From: Rubrivivax sp.
GTDB lineage: Bacteria > Pseudomonadota > Gammaproteobacteria > Burkholderiales > Burkholderiaceae_C
DNA length: 64,000 bases
Direction of reading: 5' to 3'
NCBI GenBank assembly: GCA_019635285.1
Contig: JAHBZS010000006.1
Coordinates: 62,001 to 126,000, forward strand
Of this stretch, positions 16,176 through 25,040 are shown in pieces. How positions within the stretch are numbered: position 1 is the first letter of the stretch; each line of letters begins with the position of its first letter. The position numbers and the translations under genes are program-made. The notes below the pieces were generated by a model. That model was given only the letters and a program-made list of their open reading frames with translations, did not search any database and was not told where the DNA came from.

Positions 16176-17645
16176 ATGCTGAAGCGCCTGCTGCTGGGCC
16201 TGGTGGCGCTGTTCGCGCTGCTGGTGCTGATCGTGGCCGTCAACACCTGGCGCCAGGGCTCGCGCCAGGTGGACGTGCCGCCGCTGGCGCCGATCGCGCT
16301 GGACGAGAAGGCGGCCGGCGAGTCGCTGTCGGCGGCCATCCGCGCCAGGACCGTGTCGTCGCGCGACGACGCGGCGCTCAACGCCGACCAGTTCCAGGCG
16401 CTGCATGCGCACCTGCAGGCGCGCTACCCGAAGCTGCACGCGGCGCTGAAGCGCGAGGTGGTGGCCGGCCTGAGCCTGCTCTACACCTGGCCCGGCAGCG
16501 ACCCGTCGGCCAAGCCGATCCTGCTGATGGCCCACCAGGACGTGGTGCCCATCGCGCCCGGCACCGAGAAGGACTGGCAGGTCGAACCCTTCGCCGGCAT
16601 CCTCAAGGACGGTTTCGTCTGGGGCCGCGGCTCGTGGGACGACAAGGCCAACCTGATCGCGCAGATGGAGGCGGTGGAGATGCTCGTCGCCTCCGGCTTC
16701 AAGCCGCGGCGCACCATCTACCTGGCCTTCGGCGCCGACGAAGAAGTGGGCGGCCTGCGCGGCGCCAAGGCGATGGCCGCGTTGCTGGCCGAGCGCAAGG
16801 TGCAGCTCGACTTCGTCATCGACGAAGGCCTGCTGATCACCGAAGGCGTGATGCCCGGCCTCAAGCCGCCGGCCGCGCTGATCGGCGTGGCCGAGAAGGG
16901 CTACATGTCGGTGCAGTTGGAGGCCACGGCCACCCCGGGCCATTCGTCGATGCCGCCGCCGCCCGGCCAGAGCGCGATCGCCATGATGAGCGCCGCGCTC
17001 AAGCAGCTGGACGACCACCAACTGCCGGCCGGCATCACCGGCGTGGCGCAAGAGATGTTCGCCACCGTGGCGCCGGAGATGAGCGGCTTCGGCCGCGTGG
17101 CGCTGTCGAACCTCTGGCTCTTCGGGCCGCTGGTGCAGAAGCAGCTGGAAGGCGGCGCCAGCACCAACGCCATGCTGCGCACGACCACCGCACTGACTAT
17201 CGTCAACGCCGGCAACAAGGACAACGTGCTGCCGGGCCGGGCCGAGGCCACCGTCAACTACCGCCTGCTGCCGGGCGACAGCCAGGCCGGCGTGCTGGCG
17301 CACGTCAAGCAGACCGTGGCCAACGAGCGCATCGGCATCAAGGTGCTGCCGGGCGCGACCGAGCCGTCCAAGGTGGCGCCGACCAGCAGCGATTCGTACA
17401 AGCTCATCGAGCGCACGGTGCGCGAACTCTTCCCCGGCACCTTGGTCGCACCCGGGCTGATGATCGGCGGCACCGATTCGCAGCACTTCGGCCAGGTGTC
17501 TGACCACATCTACAAGTTTTCGCCGGTGCGCGCCAGGGCCGAGGACCTGCCGCGCTTTCACGGCACCAACGAACGCATCTCGACCAGCAACCTGGCCGAG
17601 CTGATCCGCTTTTACCATCGGCTTCTCAGCCAGGGCGCGGCCTAG
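16176..17645 (+). CDS. Membrane-anchored M20 peptidase (PM20D1-like)
   Basis: Zinc aminoacylase/carboxypeptidase, 489 aa. An N-terminal hydrophobic anchor ([21 protein letters not shown]) suggests periplasmic exposure. Metal and catalytic residues: LMAHQDVVP (His ~119, Asp), [12 protein letters not shown] (bridging Asp), FGADEEVGG (Glu pair), DEGLL (Asp) and RFHGTNER (His). The dimerisation domain follows at ~250-360. The architecture resembles vertebrate PM20D1, which makes and hydrolyses N-fatty-acyl amino acids. Its place between beta-oxidation genes makes N-acyl amino acid hydrolysis an attractive but unproven role. 23 bp separates it from the preceding gene. Confidence 0.88.
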   Translation: MLKRLLLGLVALFALLVLIVAVNTWRQGSRQVDVPPLAPIALDEKAAGESLSAAIRARTVSSRDDAALNADQFQALHAHLQARYPKLHAALKREVVAGLSLLYTWPGSDPSAKPILLMAHQDVVPIAPGTEKDWQVEPFAGILKDGFVWGRGSWDDKANLIAQMEAVEMLVASGFKPRRTIYLAFGADEEVGGLRGAKAMAALLAERKVQLDFVIDEGLLITEGVMPGLKPPAALIGVAEKGYMSVQLEATATPGHSSMPPPPGQSAIAMMSAALKQLDDHQLPAGITGVAQEMFATVAPEMSGFGRVALSNLWLFGPLVQKQLEGGASTNAMLRTTTALTIVNAGNKDNVLPGRAEATVNYRLLPGDSQAGVLAHVKQTVANERIGIKVLPGATEPSKVAPTSSDSYKLIERTVRELFPGTLVAPGLMIGGTDSQHFGQVSDHIYKFSPVRARAEDLPRFHGTNERISTSNLAELIRFYHRLLSQGAA

Positions 17646-17671
17646 GCGCCCCCATCCCCGAAGGAACATCG

Positions 17672-18847
17672 ATGACCCAAGCCCTGATCGTCTCCACCGC
17701 CCGCACGCCCCTGGCCAAGAGCTGGAAGGGCGCCTTCAACATGACGCACGGCGCCACGCTGGGCGGCATGGCCATCAAGGCCGCGGTCGAGCGTGCCGGC
17801 GTCGAAGCCGGCGCCATCGACGACGTGCTGATGGGCTGCGCCAACCCCGAAGGCGCCACCGGCATGAACATCGCGCGCCAGGCGGCGCTGCGCGCCGGGC
17901 TGCCGATCAGCGTCAGCGGCGCCACCGTCAACCGCTTCTGCTCCAGCGGGCTGCAGACCATCGCCATGGCGGCGCAGCGCATCGTCGCCGGCGAGAGCGA
18001 CCTGCTGGTCGCCGGCGGGCTGGAGAGCATCTCCTGCGTGCAGCAGGAAATGAACAAGCACATGCTCACCGACAGCTGGCTGGTGGAGCACAAGCCGGCC
18101 ATCTACATGAGCATGCTCGAGACCGCCGAGAACGTGGCCAAGCGCTACGGCATCTCCAAGGAGCGCATGGACGAATACGGTGCCGGCAGCCAGCAGAAGG
18201 CCTGCGCCGCGCAGGAAGCCGGCAAGTTCAAGGACGAGATGATCTCCTGCACCGTCACTGCCGGTGTGGCCGATGCGCAGCTGGGCCTGCGCACCAAGGA
18301 GGTGACGATCAGCGCCGACGAAGGCCTGCGCCCCGGCACCACGGTGGACAGCATCAAGAACATCCGCCCGGCCATTCCCGGCGGCGTGGTCACGGCGGGC
18401 AATGCCAGCCAGTTCAGCGACGGCGCCGGCGCCTGCGTGCTGGTCAGCGACACCTATGCGCAGCAGAAGAACCTGAAGCCGCTGGGCCGCTTCCTCGGCT
18501 TCGCCGTCGGCGGCTGCGAGCCCGACGAGATGGGCATCGGCCCGGTGTTCGCCGTGCCCAAGGTGCTCAAGCGCCTGGGCCTGAAGGTCGAGGACATCGA
18601 CCTGTGGGAACTGAACGAGGCCTTCGCCGTGCAGGTGCTGTACTGCGCCGACAAGCTGGGCATCCCGATGGACCGGCTCAACGTCAACGGCGGCGCCATC
18701 GCCGTCGGCCACCCCTATGGCTTGAGCGGCCAGCGCCTGACCGGCCATGCGCTGATCGAAGGCAAGCGCCGCGGCGCCAAGCGCGTGGTGGTGACGATGT
18801 GCGTCGGTGGCGGCATGGGCGCGGCCGGCGTGTTCGAGGTGCTCTGA
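17672..18847 (+). CDS. Acetyl-CoA acyltransferase (thiolase)
   Basis: Cleaves 3-ketoacyl-CoA with CoA to acetyl-CoA and a shortened acyl-CoA, the last step of beta-oxidation. 391 aa. Nucleophilic Cys90 in [22 protein letters not shown] (catalytic His; Tyr at the usually variable place) and CVGGGMG near the C-terminus (second Cys). GAACATCG lies upstream of the ATG. The next gene starts 2 nt after the stop. Together with the hydratase/dehydrogenase it gives a complete degradative half-cycle. Confidence 0.95.
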   Translation: MTQALIVSTARTPLAKSWKGAFNMTHGATLGGMAIKAAVERAGVEAGAIDDVLMGCANPEGATGMNIARQAALRAGLPISVSGATVNRFCSSGLQTIAMAAQRIVAGESDLLVAGGLESISCVQQEMNKHMLTDSWLVEHKPAIYMSMLETAENVAKRYGISKERMDEYGAGSQQKACAAQEAGKFKDEMISCTVTAGVADAQLGLRTKEVTISADEGLRPGTTVDSIKNIRPAIPGGVVTAGNASQFSDGAGACVLVSDTYAQQKNLKPLGRFLGFAVGGCEPDEMGIGPVFAVPKVLKRLGLKVEDIDLWELNEAFAVQVLYCADKLGIPMDRLNVNGGAIAVGHPYGLSGQRLTGHALIEGKRRGAKRVVVTMCVGGGMGAAGVFEVL

Positions 18848-18849
18848 GC

Positions 18850-19734
18850 ATGCAGGCGCTGCGCACGCCGGACGCGCGCTTCGCAGACCTGCCCGGCTTC
18901 CCCTGGGCGCCGCATTACGCGCAGGTGGACGGCCTGCGCATGCACTACATCGACGAGGGCCCGGCGGACGCGGCGGTGACGGCGCTGTGCCTGCACGGCC
19001 AGCCGAGCTGGGCCTACCTGTACCGCAAGATGATCCCGGTCTTCACGGCCGCCGGCGTGCGCGTCGTGGCGCCGGACTGGTTCGGCTTCGGCCGCTCCGA
19101 CAAGCCCGTGGACGACGGCTGGTACACCTTCGACCAGCACCGTGAGTCGATGCTGCGCTTCGTCGCCCAGCTCGACCTGCGCAACGTGCTGCTGGTGGTG
19201 CAGGACTGGGGCGGCCTGCTCGGCCTGACCTTGCCGCTGCACCAGCCCGAGCGCTACACCCGGCTGCTGGTGATGAACACCGGGCTGGGCACCGGCACGG
19301 TCACCGAAGGCTTCAAGCAGTGGCGCGCCTATGCCAACAGCCAGCCGGACATGGCCATCGGCAAGCTGCTCCAACGCGGCAACCCGGGCATGACGGCCGA
19401 GGAGGCAGCGGCCTATGACGCGCCGTTCCCCGACCGCAGCTACAAGGCCGGCGTGCGCCGCTTTCCCAACCTGGTGCCCGACCACGAGGGCGCGCCGGGC
19501 GCCGAGATCAGCCGTCGCGCCGCACGCTTCTGGAGCGAGCACTGGCGCGGTGACAGCTTCATGGCCATCGGCATGCAGGACCCGGTGCTGGGCCCGGTGC
19601 CGATGCAGGCGCTGCGCAAGCAGATCCGCGGCTGCCCCGAGGCCATGGAGGTCGCCGATGGCGGGCACTTCGTGCAGGAACGCGGCGGCCCCATCGCCAC
19701 GGCGGCGCTGCGCCACTTCGGGCTCGCATCATGA
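18850..19734 (+). CDS. Haloalkane dehalogenase-like alpha/beta hydrolase
   Basis: 294 aa. It carries the residues of the HLD-I group of haloalkane dehalogenases: HGQPSWAYLYRKM (oxyanion side), nucleophile Asp119 followed by Trp120 (VQDWGG; Trp binds halide), acid Asp244 in MAIGMQDPVLG and base His273 in GGHFVQE. A cap domain lies at ~155-215. Such enzymes replace a halide with hydroxyl without cofactors. The setting, between thiolase and thioesterase genes with overlapping codons, suggests an acyl-chain or ester substrate is equally possible. The stop overlaps the next start (ATGATGA). Confidence 0.85.
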   Translation: MQALRTPDARFADLPGFPWAPHYAQVDGLRMHYIDEGPADAAVTALCLHGQPSWAYLYRKMIPVFTAAGVRVVAPDWFGFGRSDKPVDDGWYTFDQHRESMLRFVAQLDLRNVLLVVQDWGGLLGLTLPLHQPERYTRLLVMNTGLGTGTVTEGFKQWRAYANSQPDMAIGKLLQRGNPGMTAEEAAAYDAPFPDRSYKAGVRRFPNLVPDHEGAPGAEISRRAARFWSEHWRGDSFMAIGMQDPVLGPVPMQALRKQIRGCPEAMEVADGGHFVQERGGPIATAALRHFGLAS

Positions 19735-20144
19735 TGGACCTGGCCGCCGCGCGGGCGCTCTTCGCCCGCGCCCCCTTCGTCGCCGACCTGGGCATCGAAG
19801 CGCTGGCGGTGGCGGACGGCCGCATCGACTCGGAACTGCGGCTGGCGCCGCGCCACTACCAGCACACCGGCCAGGTGCATGCCGGCGTGATGGTCACCTT
19901 GGCTGACCATTCGATGGGCATCGCCGCGCAGACCCTGGCCGGCGACGCGGTGATCATCACCGCCGAGCTGTCCATCCGGCTGCTGCGCGCGGCGCGTGGC
20001 GAGCGGCTGTTCTGCGAAGCGCGCATCCTCAAGCGCGGCCGCAACATCAGCTTCACCGAGGCCGACGTCTACTGCGACGCCGACGGCCAGCGCACGCACG
20101 TGTTGCGCGCCGCGGCGACGATGGCGCTGACGCGCCCGGCCTGA
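19731..20144 (+). CDS. PaaI-family hotdog thioesterase
   Basis: Hydrolyses acyl-CoA thioesters; single hotdog domain of 137 aa. The signature HTGQVHAGVMVTLADHSMGIAA contains the conserved HxG and Asp of the PaaI/4HBT group. Strands AELSIRLLRAARGERLFCEARILKRGR follow. It overlaps the previous gene by 4 nt and is followed by an acyl-CoA dehydrogenase after 1 nt, so all three are translationally coupled. It could free CoA from dead-end acyl-CoAs of the pathway (inference). Confidence 0.9.
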   Translation: MMDLAAARALFARAPFVADLGIEALAVADGRIDSELRLAPRHYQHTGQVHAGVMVTLADHSMGIAAQTLAGDAVIITAELSIRLLRAARGERLFCEARILKRGRNISFTEADVYCDADGQRTHVLRAAATMALTRPA

Positions 20145-20145
20145 G

Positions 20146-21990
20146 ATGCGGCGCACGCTGGACTTCCTGCTGCACGACTGGCTGGGCGTGGACGCGCTGC
20201 TGCAGCGGCCGCGCTTCGCCGACCATTCCGCCGAAACCTTCGCCTCGGTGCTGGACACCTGCGAGCGCATCGCACGCGACAAGTTCGCGCCCTTCAACCG
20301 CCTGGCCGACACGCAGGAGCCGCACTTCGACGGCGAGCGCGTGCACCTGCCCGAGGCGACGCGTGACGCGGTGCTGGCCTATGCCGAATCCGGCATGCTG
20401 GCGGCGGCGCAGGACCAGGCGGTCGGTGGCATGCAGCTGCCCTGTGTCATCGAGATGGCCGCCAACGCCTTCTTCCACAAGGCCAGCATCGCCATGGCCG
20501 GCTACGCGCTGCTGACCAGCGGCAACGCCAACCTGCTGATGGCCCACGGCAGCGACGCGCAGCGCGAGGTCTTCGCCAGGAACGAATTCTCCGGCCGCTG
20601 GTTCGGCACGATGTGTCTGAGCGAGCCGCAGGCCGGCTCCAGCCTGAGCGACGTGGCCACGCGCGCGGTGCCCGACGGCGCCGACTTCGAAGCCGACCCG
20701 CTGGGCCCGCGCTACCGGCTGCGCGGCAACAAGATGTGGATCTCGGCCGGCGAGCATGAGCTCACCGAGAACATCGTGCACCTGGTGCTGGCCAAGATCG
20801 CCGACGCCGACGGCCGCACCCTGCCGGGCACCAAGGGCATCTCGCTGTTCATCGTGCCCAAGCATCTGGTCGACGCGCACGGCCGGCTCAGCGGCGAGCG
20901 CAACGACGTGGTGCTGGCCGGGCTGAACCACAAGCTCGGCTACCGCGGCACCACCAACACGCTGCTGAACTTCGGCGAAGGCCGCTTCAGCCCGCGTGGC
21001 CAGGCGGGCGCCATCGGCTACCGCGTGGGCGCGCCGGGCGAAGGCCTGCGCTGCATGTTCCACATGATGAACGAGGCGCGCATCGGCGTCGGCCTGGGCG
21101 CGGTGATGCTCGGCATGGCCGGCTACGAAGCCAGCCTGGACTACGCGCGCCAACGGCCGCAAGGGCGCTTGTTGGGCGTGGGCGGCAAGGATGCGACGCA
21201 GCCGCAGGTGCCGATCATCCAGCACGCCGACATCAAGCGCATGCTGCTGGCGCAGAAGGCCTATGTCGAAGGCGGCCTGGCCTTGGAGCTGTACTGCGCG
21301 CGCCTGGTCGACGAACTGCACACCGGCGACGAGCGCAGCGCGCGCGAGGCCGGGCTGCTGCTCGAGGTGCTGACGCCCATCGCCAAGAGCTGGCCCAGCG
21401 AATGGTGCCTGGAGGCCAATTCGCTGGCCATCCAGATCCACGGTGGCTACGGCTACACGCGCGACTTCCCGGTGGAGCAGTACTGGCGCGACAACCGCCT
21501 GAACATGATCCACGAAGGCACGCACGGCATCCAGGCGCTGGACCTGCTGGGACGCAAGGTGCTGATGCAGGACGGCGCGGCACTGCAGTTGCTGGCCGCG
21601 CGCGTGCGCGCCACGGCGGAGCAGGCTGCGGCCCACGACAGCTTGCGCGCGCCCGCGCGCGAGCTGCTGACGGCGCTGCAGACGCTGCAGTCGGCGACGC
21701 GCGCCGCCTGGATGGACGCCACGCCGGAACAGGCGCTGGCCAATGCCACGCCCTACCTGCAGGCCTTCGGCCACGTGGTGCTGGCCTGGCTGTGGCTGGA
21801 CGTGGCGCGGGCCTGCGAGACACAGCGCACGCAGGCGTCGACCGACGCCGCTACGCTGGATGCGCTGCAGGGCCGCCTGGCCGCGATGCGCTACTTCTAT
21901 GCCTACGAGCTGCCGAAGATCGATGCCTGGCTGCTGACGGTGGCGTCGCGGCAGGCGCTGTGCCGCGAGATGCAGGACCGCTGGTTCTGA
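20146..21990 (+). CDS. Acyl-CoA dehydrogenase, ~600-residue class
   Basis: FAD enzyme that introduces the alpha-beta double bond in acyl-CoA. 614 aa, with the standard N-terminal, beta and C-terminal helical domains plus the additional C-terminal domain found in long forms (DmdC/FadE-like). FAD-binding TMCLSEPQAGSSLSDV, GNKMWISAGEHE and FHMMNEARIGVGLGAV; the catalytic base is probably Glu457 in IHEGTHGIQALDLLGRK. Its substrate could be long-chain or branched acyl-CoA. Start ATG 1 nt after the thioesterase stop. An ETF partner is not in the window. Confidence 0.94.
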   Translation: MRRTLDFLLHDWLGVDALLQRPRFADHSAETFASVLDTCERIARDKFAPFNRLADTQEPHFDGERVHLPEATRDAVLAYAESGMLAAAQDQAVGGMQLPCVIEMAANAFFHKASIAMAGYALLTSGNANLLMAHGSDAQREVFARNEFSGRWFGTMCLSEPQAGSSLSDVATRAVPDGADFEADPLGPRYRLRGNKMWISAGEHELTENIVHLVLAKIADADGRTLPGTKGISLFIVPKHLVDAHGRLSGERNDVVLAGLNHKLGYRGTTNTLLNFGEGRFSPRGQAGAIGYRVGAPGEGLRCMFHMMNEARIGVGLGAVMLGMAGYEASLDYARQRPQGRLLGVGGKDATQPQVPIIQHADIKRMLLAQKAYVEGGLALELYCARLVDELHTGDERSAREAGLLLEVLTPIAKSWPSEWCLEANSLAIQIHGGYGYTRDFPVEQYWRDNRLNMIHEGTHGIQALDLLGRKVLMQDGAALQLLAARVRATAEQAAAHDSLRAPARELLTALQTLQSATRAAWMDATPEQALANATPYLQAFGHVVLAWLWLDVARACETQRTQASTDAATLDALQGRLAAMRYFYAYELPKIDAWLLTVASRQALCREMQDRWF

Positions 21991-21992
21991 GC

Positions 21993-22178
21993 ATGAAGAA
22001 CCAGACGCTGGAGGCGATGATCTGGGTCTGCATCTACGCGGGCCTGTTCGTCCTGGGCATCGGCGTCTGGTTCAGCCGCCATCACCTGGCCGCCGGCGTC
22101 ACGCTGCTGTGCCTGGGCGGCGCGCTGGTGGCCGCGGGGGTGCTGCTGATATGGCTGCGCTCGCGACGGCCTTCCTGA
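21993..22178 (+). CDS. Small two-helix membrane protein, unknown function
   Basis: 61 aa with two hydrophobic segments (MIWVCIYAGLFVLGIGVWF and AAGVTLLCLGGALVAAGVLLIWL), a short turn RHH between them and a basic end RSRRPS. It starts 2 nt after the acyl-CoA dehydrogenase stop and is followed by an SDR gene after 19 nt, so it lies inside the operon. I do not recognise the family. It may be a membrane tether or a stabiliser for an operon enzyme; the codon pattern matches its neighbours. Confidence 0.75.
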   Translation: MKNQTLEAMIWVCIYAGLFVLGIGVWFSRHHLAAGVTLLCLGGALVAAGVLLIWLRSRRPS

Positions 22179-22197
22179 CCCTCACTGGAGACACACC

Positions 22198-22989
22198 ATG
22201 AGCACGAGCGTGCAGAAACTCTTCGACCTGAGCGGCAAGACCGCCCTCATCACCGGCGGTTCGCGGGGCCTGGGCCTGCAGATCGCCGAAGCGCTGGGCG
22301 AGGCCGGCGCCAAGCTGATGCTTAGTTCGCGCAAGGCCGCCGACCTGGAGGAAGCCGCGGCGCACCTGAAGGCCAAGGGCATCGAGGCGCACTGGGTCGC
22401 CGCCGACGCCAGCGACCCGGCGCAGGTGCAGAAGGTCTGCGACGAGACGATGCAGAAGTTCGGCCAGATCGACATCCTGGTCAACAACGCCGGCGCCACC
22501 TGGGGCGCGCCCACCGAGGACTACCCGCTGGAAGCCTGGGACAAGGTGATGAACCTGAACATCCGCAGCATCTTCCTGATGAGCCAGGCGGTGGGCAAGG
22601 CCAGCATGGTGCCGCGGCGGCAGGGGCGCATCATCAACATCGCCTCGATCGCCGGGCTGAGCGGCTCGATCGACGTCAAGTTCATCGCCTACGGCACCAG
22701 CAAGGGCGCGGTGGTCAACTTCACGCGCACGCTGGCCGGCGAGTGGGGCGCCTACGGCATCACCGTCAACGCGCTGGCCCCGGGCTTCTTCCCGAGCAAG
22801 ATGACCAAGGGCATCCTGGCCGAGCAGGGCGCCGACAAGCTGGCCGCGCAGGCGCCGCTGAGGCGCCTGGGCGACGACGACGACCTGAAGGGTGCGGCGC
22901 TGCTGTTCGCGTCGGCCGCCGGCAAGCACATCACCGGGCAGATCCTGGCGGTGGACGGCGGCGTCAGCGCGGTGCACGGCGGCGGCTGA
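22198..22989 (+). CDS. Short-chain dehydrogenase/reductase
   Basis: NAD(P)-dependent oxidoreductase, 263 aa. TGGSRGLG (19-26) cofactor loop, NNAGATWG, catalytic Ser in IASIAGLSG, Tyr165 and Lys169 in YGTSKGA, and the C-terminal GQILAVDGG. The substrate is probably a hydroxyacyl-CoA or alcohol of the acyl pathway. A GGAGAC lies upstream of the start. The stop and the following thioesterase start share TGATG, so the two are coupled. Confidence 0.92.
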   Translation: MSTSVQKLFDLSGKTALITGGSRGLGLQIAEALGEAGAKLMLSSRKAADLEEAAAHLKAKGIEAHWVAADASDPAQVQKVCDETMQKFGQIDILVNNAGATWGAPTEDYPLEAWDKVMNLNIRSIFLMSQAVGKASMVPRRQGRIINIASIAGLSGSIDVKFIAYGTSKGAVVNFTRTLAGEWGAYGITVNALAPGFFPSKMTKGILAEQGADKLAAQAPLRRLGDDDDLKGAALLFASAAGKHITGQILAVDGGVSAVHGGG

Positions 22990-23429
22990 TGCAGTTCGCC
23001 CGGCGCATCCCCTTCATCCACCTGCTGGGCGCGGAGTTGCTGCGCTTCGAGGACGGCGAGAGCGAGATCGCACTCGACATCCGCGACGAGCTGCACAACT
23101 CCTGGCACGTGGCCCACGGCGGCGTGGTGATGACCTTGCTGGACGTGGCCATGGCGCATGCCACACGCTCACCACGCCCGCCCGAGGACGGGCCCGACCC
23201 GCGCGGCGTGGTCACCATCGAGATGAAGACCACCTTCATGAAGCCGGCACGCGGCCGCGTGACTTGCGTGGGCAAGCTGCTGCAGCGCAGTGCGTCCTTG
23301 TGCTTCTGCGAGGGCACGGTGTACGGCGCCTCGGGCGAGCGCCTGGCGCATGCCACCGGCACCTTCAAGTTCCTGGCGGGTCTGCCGGTCGAGGGCCGGC
23401 GCATCCAATCCCCTGACGCGTCCGACTGA
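22989..23429 (+). CDS. PaaI-family hotdog thioesterase (second)
   Basis: 146 aa single hotdog domain. HNSWHVAHGGVVMTLLDVAMAHA contains the His-Gly-Gly and Asp of the 4HBT/PaaI group; EMKTTFMKPARG and GRLLHATGTFKFL-type strands complete the fold. It overlaps the SDR stop. This is the second thioesterase of the cluster and differs clearly in sequence from the one at 19731-20144, so it probably has another chain-length or substrate preference. Confidence 0.9.
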   Translation: MQFARRIPFIHLLGAELLRFEDGESEIALDIRDELHNSWHVAHGGVVMTLLDVAMAHATRSPRPPEDGPDPRGVVTIEMKTTFMKPARGRVTCVGKLLQRSASLCFCEGTVYGASGERLAHATGTFKFLAGLPVEGRRIQSPDASD

Positions 23430-23439
23430 GGAGGACCCC

Positions 23440-24453
23440 ATGATCAACCAACAATGGCATCTGGTCTCGCGGCCGACGGGTGAGCCGACGCCGTCGAACT
23501 TCAAGCTGGTGGAAGCCACCGTGCCCGACCTGCAGGACGGCCAGGTGCTGGTGCGCAACCACTACATGAGCCTCGACCCGTACATGCGCGGGCGCATGAA
23601 CGATGGCAAGAGCTACGCCCAGCCGCAGCCGCTGAACGCGGTGATGCAGGGCGGCACGGTCGGCGAGGTGGTGGCCTCGAAGAACGCCGCCTTCCAGGCC
23701 GGCGACAAGGTGGTGGCGCCCGGCGGCTGGCAGCAGTACTTCCTGGCCGAAGCCGCCCAGCTGCCGATGATGCGCAAGGTCGACGCCAGCCAGGTGCCGC
23801 TGTCGGCTTACCTCGGCGCGGTGGGCATGCCGGGCGTGACGGCCTGGGTCGGGCTGGTGACCATCATCGAGCCCAAGGCCGGCGAGACCATCGTCGTCAG
23901 TGCAGCCAGCGGCGCGGTCGGCGCCGTGGTTGGCCAGCTGGCCAAGGCCCGCGGCTGCCGTGCGGTGGGCCTGGCCGGCGGGCCGGACAAATGCAAGGCG
24001 GTGGTCGACGAATTCGGCTTCGATGCCTGCATCGACTACAAGCAGCACCCGGACCTGAAGTCGCTGTCGGCGGCGCTGAAGGACGCCTGCCCCAAGGGCA
24101 TCGACGGCTACTTCGAAAACGTCGGCGGCATCACCCTGGATGCCGTGCTGCAGCGGGCCAATGCGTTCTCGCGCGTCGCCATGTGCGGCATGATCGCCGG
24201 CTACAACGGCGAGCCGATCCCGCTGCTGGCGCCGCAGCTCATCCTGGTCAACCGCATGAAGGTGCAGGGCTTCATCGTCAGCGAACACATGCAGCACTGG
24301 CCGGCCGCGCTGAAGGAGCTGGGCACGGCGGTGGCCACCGGCAAGCTGAAGTACCGCGAGAGCGTGGCGCAGGGCATCGAGGCCGCGCCCGAGGCCTTCA
24401 TTGGCCTGCTCAAGGGGCGCAACTTCGGCAAGCAGCTGGTCAAGCTGGTCTGA
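23440..24453 (+). CDS. NADP-dependent medium-chain reductase (CurA/YncB-like)
   Basis: MDR-superfamily enone or alkenal double-bond reductase, 337 aa, without the zinc-binding residues. Typical blocks: SLDPYMRGRMND near residue 45, GMPGVTAWVGL, the nucleotide loop SAASGAVGAVVGQLAKARGCR and the FENVGG motif in the cofactor domain. GGAGGA lies seven bases before the ATG. It ends the tightly spaced cluster that starts at 14059. A role in reducing 2-enoyl intermediates or unsaturated by-products fits the context. Confidence 0.92.
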   Translation: MINQQWHLVSRPTGEPTPSNFKLVEATVPDLQDGQVLVRNHYMSLDPYMRGRMNDGKSYAQPQPLNAVMQGGTVGEVVASKNAAFQAGDKVVAPGGWQQYFLAEAAQLPMMRKVDASQVPLSAYLGAVGMPGVTAWVGLVTIIEPKAGETIVVSAASGAVGAVVGQLAKARGCRAVGLAGGPDKCKAVVDEFGFDACIDYKQHPDLKSLSAALKDACPKGIDGYFENVGGITLDAVLQRANAFSRVAMCGMIAGYNGEPIPLLAPQLILVNRMKVQGFIVSEHMQHWPAALKELGTAVATGKLKYRESVAQGIEAAPEAFIGLLKGRNFGKQLVKLV

Positions 24454-24593
24454 GTTGGGCCTCCCGCCACGGCCTTCGGCCGCCGCCTGGCGGCACCGTC
24501 AGCAGACCGGCACCGCCGGGTCCGTGACGGTCGCTGGAAGCGTTCGCACGGGGTGCGCCGGGCCGTGCCTGGTCGGCGGCATGGGCAGTTGAC

Positions 24594-25040
24594 GTGCACT
24601 GGAGCTGGCAGCGCTTCGACGACCTGGGCGTGCACGCGCTGTACGACATCCTGGCGCTGCGCTGCCGCGTCTTCATCCTGGAGCAAGGCGCCTATCTCGA
24701 CCCCGATGGGGCGGACCTGCAGGCCTGGCATCTGCAGGGGCGTGACGCGGCGGGGGTGCTGCAGGCCTACCTGCGCGGCGTCGATCCGGGCGTCAAATAC
24801 AGCGAGCCGTCGATCGGCCGCGTCATCACCGCGCCCGAGCTGCGCCGCAGCGGGCTCGGCCGCGAGCTGATGCACGAAGGCCTGGTGCGCTGCGCACGGC
24901 AGTGGCCGGGCCAGGCCGTGCGCATCAGCGCGCAGGCGCGGCTCAATGACTTCTACGCCGGCTTCGGCTTCGTCACCCAGGGCGAGGACTATCTGGAAGA
25001 CGGCATTCCCCATCGGCAGATGCTTTGGAGACCGACATGA
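24594..25040 (+). CDS. GNAT acetyltransferase, ElaA-like
   Basis: 148 aa. N-acetyltransferase fold of the ElaA subgroup: LYDILALRCRVFILEQ at ~15-30, then the CoA-binding stretch ELRRSGLGRELM and ISAQARLNDFYAGFGF. Substrate unknown. It starts with GTG, the first start codon after an in-frame break, with no evident Shine-Dalgarno. The 140 bp before it holds only GC-rich sequence with a small CGGCC-TTC-GGCCG hairpin. The stop overlaps the next ATG (ATGA). Confidence 0.88.
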   Translation: MHWSWQRFDDLGVHALYDILALRCRVFILEQGAYLDPDGADLQAWHLQGRDAAGVLQAYLRGVDPGVKYSEPSIGRVITAPELRRSGLGRELMHEGLVRCARQWPGQAVRISAQARLNDFYAGFGFVTQGEDYLEDGIPHRQMLWRPT

